From an uncultured Gammaproteobacteria bacterium (GTDB lineage: Bacteria > Pseudomonadota > Gammaproteobacteria > GCA-002705445 > GCA-002716945), in NCBI GenBank assembly GCA_913043035.1, contig CAJWMM010000018.1, positions 1 through 8,570 on the forward strand: a DNA stretch of 8,570 nucleotides. Reading direction: 5' to 3'. The translations under genes and the position numbers were made by a program. A model generated the notes under the pieces. That model saw nothing but the letters and a program-made list of their open reading frames with translations. It was not told the DNA's origin and did no database searches. Positions 1 through 5,117 of the stretch are shown here, piece after piece. Numbering within the stretch: the stretch's first letter is position 1; each line of letters opens with the position of its first letter.

Positions 1-219
1 GAGAAAAATATAATTTGGAGTGAAAAAATAACACCATCAGTTGACCTATTGAAATCAGTTATAAGAAAAAATGAAAACTATCAGATAAATTATAAATTGA
101 GTCCAAATCAAGGTGTAATATCTAACAATGTGATTCATATGAGGTCTTCATTTACAAATACATCTAATAAGAATAGGCTGTTATATAGATTAAGGTCTAA
201 GAAGAGAATAAGTATCTGA
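1..219 (+). CDS. TauD/TfdA-like 2-oxoglutarate Fe(II) dioxygenase, C-terminal part (5' end outside window)
   Basis: Frame 1 is open from the first base to the TGA at 217-219 and gives the last 72 residues of a protein that starts upstream. The segment GVISNNVIHMRSSF (residues 38-51 of the visible part) followed by RLLYRLR (59-65) resembles the C-terminal core of TauD/TfdA-family dioxygenases. In those, the distal iron-binding His lies in an 'NNxxHxR' context and an Arg about 13 residues later binds 2-oxoglutarate. Here His46 would be the iron ligand and Arg59 or Arg64 the co-substrate Arg. The stop overlaps the ATG of the next gene by one base (TGATG), so it is the upstream member of the same operon. 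The HxD half of the iron site is not visible and the substrate cannot be guessed. The family call rests on a short piece. Confidence 0.62.
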   Translation, partial: EKNIIWSEKITPSVDLLKSVIRKNENYQINYKLSPNQGVISNNVIHMRSSFTNTSNKNRLLYRLRSKKRISI

Positions 220-410
220 TGTTATATTTGAGCACACTGCTGATACAAGAGAAAAATGTTGAGAGTTTCGATGAATTACTGGAAGTTATCAAAACAAGGG
301 CAAAGTCAGGAGAACGTTTCATTCGCCTTGATCTTAAACCGCCTTATCCTGATACACCAAAAGATTGGGAAGAAAAAGTTGAATCAGCATTTACTGGGTA
401 TATTGAATAG
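219..410 (+). CDS. Small acidic conserved-looking protein, unknown function (63 aa)
   Basis: I do not recognise a named family. The 63-residue protein has no signal peptide, no clear membrane segment and no Cys or His. It has a helical, acidic N-terminal half (ESFDELLEVI, residues 15-24), then a basic stretch and an unusual proline-rich motif, RLDLKPPYPDTPKDW (36-50), that looks like a conserved signature rather than random translation. Its ATG shares a base with the stop of the dioxygenase gene, and its TAG shares its last base with the GTG start of the Cas6-like gene. This arrangement argues strongly that it is translated. No clear Shine-Dalgarno lies before it, which fits coupled translation. 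It is probably a cytosolic partner of one of its operon neighbours (inference). Confidence 0.72.
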   Translation: MLYLSTLLIQEKNVESFDELLEVIKTRAKSGERFIRLDLKPPYPDTPKDWEEKVESAFTGYIE

Positions 411-1084
411 TGTGGATTGAAGAAGAAAAAAAACTACCGTCTGATATGTCAAAAATGGTGGATGTGGCTTTTAAAATAAATTGCAAGACTCTACCATACG
501 ACCATGCATTCTCTTTATCAAATGCAATTTTAAAACATTTGCCATGGTTAGAGGATAATAAATTAACAGGTATTCAAACTTTGCATGGTCCTGAATCAGG
601 CAACGGCTGGACAAGAGCAGAGAATGAAGAGATTTTTTTGTCAAAGAGGACAAGATTGGTTTTGAGAATTCCTAAATCTGATTTTGAAAAAGCATGTGTG
701 CTTCAAGGCGAAACTCTGAGCGTGCTTGGGAATGAAATTAAAATTGGAAAGGCAAGCAAGAAACCATTTTTAACGGTTAGAGATTTGATATGTAGATTTG
801 TTCTTACTGATGATGATTTAGATGAAAGTGAATTTCTTAAATATGTTGCAGAAGAATTTGAGCATAACCAAATCCATCTTAGGAAAGCTATTTGTGGTAA
901 GACAAAATCATTTACAATCAATGGTAATCAAAAGTTTATGAGGAGCTTAATGATTGCCGATTTATCTAAAGAAAACTCAATCAAACTTCAGGATTTAGGA
1001 GTGGGTATAGGTAGGATTTTTGGTTGCGGTATTTTCTTACCTCATAAATCAATCGATGCGGTAGCTAATTTTAAAGAAGATTAA
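410..1084 (+). CDS. Cas6/Cmx6-like RAMP-fold protein (type I-MYXAN Cas6 family), orphan
   Basis: This 224-residue protein matches my memory of the Cas6/Cmx6 ('MYXAN') family. It has an N-terminal PYDHAFSLSNAI segment (residues 29-40), LPWL (44-47), SGNGWTR (63-69), the basic LSKRTRLVLRIPK strand (77-89) and a C-terminal glycine-rich region, LGVGIGRIFGCGIFLPHK (196-213), like the RAMP G-rich loop. True Cas6 enzymes cut CRISPR precursor RNA in their repeats, and some use a His in the N-terminal domain; His32 is a candidate. There is no CRISPR array or other cas gene here. I prefer the GTG start at 410 because it overlaps the preceding TAG and keeps the WIEEEK N-terminus; the ATGs at 446 and 455 are alternatives. 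The neighbours (63-aa protein, DsrC-like protein) suggest an RNA-binding or RNA-processing role outside CRISPR immunity. The family call is fairly firm; the role is unknown. Confidence 0.8.
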   Translation: MWIEEEKKLPSDMSKMVDVAFKINCKTLPYDHAFSLSNAILKHLPWLEDNKLTGIQTLHGPESGNGWTRAENEEIFLSKRTRLVLRIPKSDFEKACVLQGETLSVLGNEIKIGKASKKPFLTVRDLICRFVLTDDDLDESEFLKYVAEEFEHNQIHLRKAICGKTKSFTINGNQKFMRSLMIADLSKENSIKLQDLGVGIGRIFGCGIFLPHKSIDAVANFKED

Positions 1085-1093
1085 TAATCCCTG

Positions 1094-1122
1094 TAGACAT
1101 AATTACCACAGTATATTAGAAT
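1094..1122 (+). promoter_or_regulatory. Probable sigma-70 promoter before the DsrC-like gene
   Basis: TAGACA (1094-1099) and TAGAAT (1117-1122) each match the sigma-70 consensus at 5 of 6 positions and are separated by exactly 17 bases. They lie in the only gap (85 bases) of the left gene run, so the DsrC-like gene and the two after it may have their own transcript. Read by eye only. Confidence 0.45.
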
Positions 1123-1133
1123 TTTCCAATATA
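1112..1133. promoter_or_regulatory. Operator-like dyad over the -10 box
   Basis: Two 10-base arms, TATATTAGAA (1112-1121) and TTCCAATATA (1124-1133), are complementary at 9 of 10 positions around a TT centre. The dyad covers the proposed -10 box, a usual place for a repressor site. No regulator gene is visible in the window, and AT-rich DNA yields chance dyads, so confidence is moderate to low. Confidence 0.3.
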
Positions 1134-1169
1134 GCTATTATTAGTCTAGTATAGAAGTGGAGCGATACT

Positions 1170-1508
1170 ATGAAAGTTGAAGTAGATGGAAATGAGATAC
1201 CTACAACAGATACTGGTTTTCTAACTAACTTGGAAGACTGGTCTGAGGAAGTTGCTAAAGTCATTGCTGAGCAAGAAGGCATTGAGCTAGCTGAGAGACA
1301 CTGGGATGTAATTAACTATCTCAGAGATGAATTCATCAATAATAAAGAAAATCAGCCTAATACAAGAAATATGGTTAAGGATTTGGGTAAGCTCTGGGGT
1401 GAGAAAATTGATACAAAAACGCTTTTTGATTTATTCCCTGGAAATCCTAGCAAGCAAGCCGGAAGAATTGGTGGTTTGCCTGAAAGTAGACGAAAAGGCG
1501 GATATTAA
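1170..1508 (+). CDS. DsrC/TusE-family protein lacking the C-terminal cysteines (RspA-like)
   Basis: The 112 residues follow the DsrC/TusE/DsvC pattern throughout: GFLTNLEDWSEEVAK (residues 16-30), IELAERHWDVINYLRDEF (38-55), then LFDLFPGNPSKQAGRIGGLP (85-104). Canonical DsrC ends in GLPKPxGCV and carries sulfur on the penultimate Cys, often with a second Cys about ten residues earlier; TusE keeps the penultimate Cys for tRNA thiolation. This protein ends GLPESRRKGGY and has no cysteine at all, so it cannot be a sulfur carrier by the known mechanism. Cys-free members have been called RspA, with a suspected regulatory role. The start is well supported by GGAG at 1159-1162, 7 bases before the ATG. 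The stop overlaps the next start (TAATG). It may bind a partner or nucleic acid together with the Cas6-like protein (inference). Confidence 0.88.
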   Translation: MKVEVDGNEIPTTDTGFLTNLEDWSEEVAKVIAEQEGIELAERHWDVINYLRDEFINNKENQPNTRNMVKDLGKLWGEKIDTKTLFDLFPGNPSKQAGRIGGLPESRRKGGY

Positions 1509-1825
1509 TGTCAGACGAAAAAACTAAGCAAGAAGATACAACCGCAGAAATTGCCAACACAGAGGAGAATGGAAACTCTTCAGACGAAGAGGTAATTAAA
1601 AAGCCTGATAAAAGAGCTTTAGAAAAAGAGAGAAAAGAAATTATTTCGAAAATGCTAAGAATTCAGAAAGAATTTATGGCATTAGAAAGAGAGAAAGGTG
1701 TAACTGAAAAAGATATTCACCATAACCCGCAGGGCATCGTAAAAGAATATAAAGAGGAACACGAAAAACTTGCAAACAGGTTAGTTGATATTGCTCATGC
1801 GTTAAAAGGGTCAATAAGAACATAA
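1508..1825 (+). CDS. Charged, partly disordered small protein with predicted helices, unknown function (105 aa)
   Basis: No family is recognised. Residues 1-35 are acidic and low in hydrophobics (rich in E, D, T, N and S) and probably disordered. Residues 36-67 (RALEKERKEIISKMLRIQ and on) are strongly charged and helical, with coiled-coil character. A break with HHNPQG (residues 70-75) follows, then a second helix, VKEYKEEHEKLANRLVDIAHAL. There is no signal peptide, membrane segment or Cys. Both ends overlap neighbouring genes by a single base (TAATG at the start, TAATG at the end). This makes it a firm operon member between the DsrC-like gene and the 64-aa gene, and probably translationally coupled. 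It may be an adaptor or structural partner of the DsrC-like protein; this is a guess from position. Confidence 0.75.
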   Translation: MSDEKTKQEDTTAEIANTEENGNSSDEEVIKKPDKRALEKERKEIISKMLRIQKEFMALEREKGVTEKDIHHNPQGIVKEYKEEHEKLANRLVDIAHALKGSIRT

Positions 1826-2019
1826 TGAATAAAGAGTATTTTGATTTTGTGACAAAATTAGAAGATTTGGGGGTTACAGATGACTACCTAATTGGCTGGC
1901 AAGAGGGTTATTTGAGATCCCCAAAAGTTGAAGAGCAAAGAGTAACTGATGCATATGATGCAGGCTATGAAGATGGTGAAAATAAAGTTACAGATAATGC
2001 AGAAAAATTTAAAAAATAA
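1825..2019 (+). CDS. Small acidic protein with paired GWxxGY/GYxxG motifs, unknown function (64 aa)
   Basis: A 64-residue acidic protein that I cannot assign to a named family. It carries two similar glycine-aromatic motifs, GWQEGY (residues 24-29) and AGYEDG (46-51), about 22 residues apart, separated by a polar stretch SPKVEEQRVTDAY (32-44). The pattern looks like two short helical repeats and is too regular for a spurious frame. The ATG overlaps the TAA of the previous gene by one base. It is the last gene of the left operon: its stop at 2017-2019 is one base from the stop of the opposite-strand gene at 2021. No signal peptide, membrane helix or Cys is present. Confidence 0.72.
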   Translation: MNKEYFDFVTKLEDLGVTDDYLIGWQEGYLRSPKVEEQRVTDAYDAGYEDGENKVTDNAEKFKK

Positions 2020-2020
2020 A

Positions 2021-2581
2021 TTATTTCATTAAAGAGTTATAAACTTCGATAAATTTCTTGCAGATTTCTACTGCATCAATATCGACAATTTGATCCATTA
2101 CCCATTTGTTGGTTTGACTTGAACCCATAGCATCCTGAATTTTCTTTGCTAAGTGTCTGTAAATGGAATAGTTTTGCTCCCCTGGAGAAAAATCATAATC
2201 AGAGTACTCAGAAGATCTGAGGTTTAATGTTTTTATATATCCAGTTTTATAATCTCCTGCACCGAACAAGTCTTCACAATTTTCTTGCATAGTCCTTGCT
2301 GAATGACTTCCTATTTTATTCATAACTTCTATTCTAAAATTATCTGAATGTTCATCGCTAAACAAAAGTCTATCCGCTATGTGAACTTGAAATGACATAA
2401 ATTCTACAATTACACTTATCCTCTGATGATCTGAAGTATAATCAAAATCTTCTCCGTGCAAGTTTCTCGCCTTATCTAGAGCAAGCCTCCAACCTATGTA
2501 TGACATTGCACTTGCAAAATCCTCACTAGTTTTATCACGTTTAACGGTTTTAGACCATTTACTCTTAATTCTGATAGTCAT
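2021..2581 (-). CDS. Hypothetical protein, soluble and helical (186 aa)
   Basis: I do not recognise this gene. The 186-residue product begins with a basic N-terminus (residues 1-17), followed by amphipathic, probably helical segments. Distinct parts are DFASAMSYIGWRLALDKAR (21-39), a moderately hydrophobic ISVIVEFMSFQVHIADRLLF (55-74) that looks like a buried helix rather than a membrane one, and SPGEQNYSIYRHLAKKIQDAM (132-152). Two cysteines (102 and 174) form no motif. There is no signal peptide. No good Shine-Dalgarno precedes the ATG, but this start keeps the longest frame and leaves a 55-base divergent spacer to the next operon. It lies alone on the - strand between two + operons and ends tail to tail with the left one. 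That it is a real gene is supported by length and composition; its role is unknown. Confidence 0.7.
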   Translation of the reverse strand: MTIRIKSKWSKTVKRDKTSEDFASAMSYIGWRLALDKARNLHGEDFDYTSDHQRISVIVEFMSFQVHIADRLLFSDEHSDNFRIEVMNKIGSHSARTMQENCEDLFGAGDYKTGYIKTLNLRSSEYSDYDFSPGEQNYSIYRHLAKKIQDAMGSSQTNKWVMDQIVDIDAVEICKKFIEVYNSLMK

Positions 2582-2636
2582 TTTATAAATTTAATGTTCA
2601 TATATAATGGCTATATTATATAAGATATGAATAAAT
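2582..2636. promoter_or_regulatory. Divergent AT-rich promoter region
   Basis: This 55-base spacer separates two divergent genes and is nearly all A/T. A perfect TATAAT lies at 2603-2608 on the + strand and another, read on the - strand, at 2615-2620. No convincing -35 box sits at the right distance for either, and no Shine-Dalgarno is visible before 2637. It must hold the start signals for both directions, but the exact boxes are uncertain. Confidence 0.35.
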
Positions 2637-3233
2637 ATGGATATTAAAATAGATAAACGCCTTATAGAAGTAAGCTCGGGAAGCTTTATTTTCGAGTTTA
2701 CTAATTCACTTGATAGCACTATTTGTAGTGATATTATTACTCGTTTTGAAAACTCAACAGAGGAGCATTATCGAGGGAGAGTTGGACAGAATTTTGTTGA
2801 AGATACAGGTGTGAAAAAATCTACAGATATGGTGATTAGTGGCAAAGACTCTTGGAAAGACGTAGACGACTTATTATTCCAAAGTCTATCGAAAGCACTA
2901 TCGAGCGTTAAAAAAGAGTACGATTTCTTTAATGGTCCTTTCAAAGATATTGGCTATGCTGTTCAGAGAACGGAGCCAGGAGAGTATTTCAATTGGCACA
3001 TTGATAGTGGCAGTCATCAATTTAGTGATAGACAGCTAGTTGCAATTTGGTATCTTAATGATGTCGAAGGGCCTGGTGGAGAGACGGAATTTATCAATCA
3101 AAATGTTAAGGTGAAGCCTGAGAAAGGTAAGCTTATTCTCTTCCCGCCCTTTTGGACTCACGAGCATCGTGGTGTTAAACTGCAAAAGGGAACCAAGTAT
3201 ATAGCTACAACATGGATAGTATTTAAGACATGA
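2637..3233 (+). CDS. 2-oxoglutarate/Fe(II)-dependent oxygenase, prolyl 4-hydroxylase-like fold
   Basis: The 198-residue protein has the double-stranded beta-helix signature of the 2OG-Fe(II) oxygenase (prolyl 4-hydroxylase alpha-subunit-like) superfamily. The iron triad is His121 and Asp123 in FNWHIDSG, plus a distal His in FWTHEHRG. His177 is favoured because it lies ten residues before Lys187 (QKGTKY), which would bind the 2-oxoglutarate carboxylate; His175 is the alternative. The GPGGETEF segment (145-152) is typical of the family, as is LFPPFWTH before the distal His. Such enzymes hydroxylate protein side chains or small molecules using O2; this substrate is unknown. It opens a four-gene operon and its stop overlaps the next start by ATGA. 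No signal peptide is seen, so it acts in the cytoplasm. Confidence 0.88.
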   Translation: MDIKIDKRLIEVSSGSFIFEFTNSLDSTICSDIITRFENSTEEHYRGRVGQNFVEDTGVKKSTDMVISGKDSWKDVDDLLFQSLSKALSSVKKEYDFFNGPFKDIGYAVQRTEPGEYFNWHIDSGSHQFSDRQLVAIWYLNDVEGPGGETEFINQNVKVKPEKGKLILFPPFWTHEHRGVKLQKGTKYIATTWIVFKT

Positions 3234-4354
3234 CCAAAGATATTAAAAATTTATCCTCTGAGGAACTCATGAAATCAGTAATTCAAAGAGTGGCGACAGG
3301 GCCTGAGTTGAGTAAAAATATTTCAAGAGAGGAAGCAAAAGCATCTATGGACTCAATACTAAACAGGGAAGTAAGTGATATCAGATCAGCAATATTCTTA
3401 ATTGCATTAAGAATGAAAAGAGAGACAGAAGACGAAAACCTTGGTGTGCAGGATGCAATGAATGAGAATACGTCACAAATTACATGTGCTTTAGATAACG
3501 TTATAAATGTTGCAGATCCATATGATGGCTATACTCGTAATATTCCATCTTCATTGTATATCCTTCCTCTCCTTGCAGAGTTGGGCTTTCCAGCATTTTC
3601 TCAAGGTGTAGAATCTGTAGGACCAAAATATGGATGTACTCATCATAAAATACTTAAACTCGCTGGATTAGATGTATTACTCTCTGATAAAGAAGTTTGT
3701 GATAAATTAGAGAACAAAAAAATAGGCTGGGGATATATTGATCAAAGTATATTTGCTCCTAAGCTTTATGGGTTAAAAGATCTACGATCGGAAATTATAA
3801 AAAGGCCAGTCATAACAACTATAGAAGTTTTAGCGAATCCAATTAAAGCTAAAAATACTCATTTTGTTACAGGCTATGTGCACAAACCATATCCACCAAT
3901 ATACTTAATGCTAGCCAGAAATGCTGGCTTTGATAGTTCTATAGTCATTAGAGGCACTGAAGGTGGGATTGTTCCATCTCTCAGGCAAAAAGCCAATGCA
4001 CATTTTTACTCAAACAAAGATAAAAATGACGAGCTGATAGAAATTGAGCCAGGTAAGGACTTAGATATCAATCAAACTGTAAGAGCAGTAAAAATACCAG
4101 ATGAATTTGAGAAAAAAACAAAGTTAGACAAAATTGAAATAAAAGTTGATGCTCAAGAAATAGCTAAAGAATCTTTAAAATTAGGAATGGATGCGCTCTC
4201 CGGTACCGCTGGACCAATGAGAGACTGTATAGCGCTAAGTACATCCATAATACTTCAGCATGTTTCTCAACAATCTATAACTGACTGCTTCAGAGAAATT
4301 AATGATGTATTAGATAGTGGTGCTGCACTAAAGAGATTCAAGGAAGCACTATGA
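3230..4354 (+). CDS. TrpD2/YbiB-like protein (anthranilate phosphoribosyltransferase fold, degenerate active site)
   Basis: The 374-residue protein follows the class of glycosyltransferase-fold proteins that includes TrpD and the non-biosynthetic TrpD2/YbiB branch. It has an N-terminal helical domain (about 1-75), then the nucleoside-phosphorylase-like domain with NVADPYDGYTRNIPSSLY (92-109), AFSQGVESVGPKYGCTHHKIL (122-142), HFVTGYVHKPY (211-221) and IVIRGTEGGIVPS (238-250). Real TrpD enzymes carry GTGGD and KHGNR to bind PRPP and Mg. Here these places read roughly YDGYTRN and SQGVES, so anthranilate phosphoribosyl transfer is unlikely. E. coli YbiB, a related protein, binds DNA. The gene overlaps both neighbours by 4 bases (ATGA), so it is tightly coupled to the oxygenase and the Rieske protein. 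No other trp gene is present. Fold call good, function unknown. Confidence 0.75.
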   Translation: MTKDIKNLSSEELMKSVIQRVATGPELSKNISREEAKASMDSILNREVSDIRSAIFLIALRMKRETEDENLGVQDAMNENTSQITCALDNVINVADPYDGYTRNIPSSLYILPLLAELGFPAFSQGVESVGPKYGCTHHKILKLAGLDVLLSDKEVCDKLENKKIGWGYIDQSIFAPKLYGLKDLRSEIIKRPVITTIEVLANPIKAKNTHFVTGYVHKPYPPIYLMLARNAGFDSSIVIRGTEGGIVPSLRQKANAHFYSNKDKNDELIEIEPGKDLDINQTVRAVKIPDEFEKKTKLDKIEIKVDAQEIAKESLKLGMDALSGTAGPMRDCIALSTSIILQHVSQQSITDCFREINDVLDSGAALKRFKEAL

Positions 4355-4668
4355 ATAAAATACTACTAGGCAACATTGATGAGATAAATATTAACGATAT
4401 GAAACAGATATCCGTAGATAATTGTAATTATCTAGTAGCAAATATTAACGGAGAGATTTTCGTAACTGATGACTTATGTACACATGAAGATGCAGAATTA
4501 ACAATGGGTTGTCTTAAAGGTAATACTGTCAAATGTCCTTTACACGGAAGCTATTTTGACCTAAAGACAGGAAGAGCTCTTAATGAACCTGCAGACGAGC
4601 CTATTGAAACTCATGAAGTAATATTAGAAGATGGTCAAATATACATATCTGCAACAGAGGATAACTAA
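4351..4668 (+). CDS. Rieske [2Fe-2S] ferredoxin-like protein
   Basis: The 105-residue protein is a single soluble Rieske domain. The two cluster-binding boxes are complete: CTH (Cys43, His45) and CPLHG (Cys62, His65), spaced as in bacterial Rieske ferredoxins and NirD-type subunits. The sequence after the second box, SYFDLKTGRALNEPADEPIETHEV, is also typical. Such proteins pass single electrons to oxygenases or sit beside reductases. No Rieske oxygenase alpha subunit, flavin reductase or NirB is in view. Its partner may be the 2OG oxygenase two genes upstream, the TrpD2-like protein, or something elsewhere. The ATG overlaps the upstream stop by ATGA, and the next gene follows after 2 bases. 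No signal peptide or membrane anchor is present. Confidence 0.92.
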   Translation: MNKILLGNIDEININDMKQISVDNCNYLVANINGEIFVTDDLCTHEDAELTMGCLKGNTVKCPLHGSYFDLKTGRALNEPADEPIETHEVILEDGQIYISATEDN

Positions 4669-4670
4669 AA

Positions 4671-5117
4671 ATGACTGAGCTTGTTAACAACGAATTTGAT
4701 TGGAGATGTGCTAGTACTTGGAAACAATCTGCAATCAATACATCGTGGTGTCTTTTAGGTTGCAGCATTGGAGATATTGGGACAATCTACTATTTTCAGA
4801 TAAACGCTATCCCTTGGTCGACATTCTCAATAATGGCTCTAGCAATGTTCAATGGTATTATCACAAGTATTATTCTTGAAACTATCATCCTTATCAAACA
4901 GATGGAATTCTTATCTGCTTTAAAAACAGCTTGTGGCATGAGTTTGATTTCCATGATAAGTATGGAGTTAGCAATGAACATTGTAGATTATACAGTTACA
5001 GGCGGAGCAAAGGTCGATCTATTTGTAATTCCGTTAATGTTGATTGCAGGTTTTTTAACACCTTGGCCTTACAACTATTGGAGACTCAAAAAAAAGGGTT
5101 TAGGTTGCTGTGGTTAG
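4671..5117 (+). CDS. DUF4396-type membrane protein with conserved Cys/Met/Glu positions
   Basis: The 148-residue protein resembles the DUF4396 family from memory: a tryptophan-rich start (WRCASTWKQSAINTSWCLLGCSIGD, 11-35) holding CxxxC (Cys27, Cys31), about four hydrophobic segments (roughly 24-43, 51-72, 84-106 and 115-132), and an ending PYNYWRLKKKGLGCCG. The third segment carries SLISMISMELAMNIVD, whose Met95, Met98, Glu99, Met102 and Asp106 could line a metal site together with the Cys pair; a C-terminal CC (146-147) follows. The family has no proven function that I know of. Position after a Rieske protein and beside copper-import genes makes a metal (copper or iron) transport or insertion role plausible, but this is inference. 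It is the last gene of the operon and its stop overlaps the opposite-strand exbB-like stop. Confidence 0.75.
   Translation: MTELVNNEFDWRCASTWKQSAINTSWCLLGCSIGDIGTIYYFQINAIPWSTFSIMALAMFNGIITSIILETIILIKQMEFLSALKTACGMSLISMISMELAMNIVDYTVTGGAKVDLFVIPLMLIAGFLTPWPYNYWRLKKKGLGCCG

Noticed and set aside
471..921. Open frames on the - strand inside the Cas6-like gene
   Set aside because: They lie opposite a well-supported gene and show no family features or start signals.
410..1084. A CRISPR-Cas locus
   Set aside because: The Cas6-like protein is alone: I saw no regularly spaced direct repeats and no other cas gene anywhere in the window.
1327..1527. 66-aa frame overlapping the DsrC-like gene
   Set aside because: It is in another frame of a clear DsrC-family gene and reads as low-quality composition.
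3230..4354. A trpD gene for tryptophan synthesis
   Set aside because: The GTGGD and KHGNR motifs are not present and no other trp gene is nearby, so only the fold is claimed.
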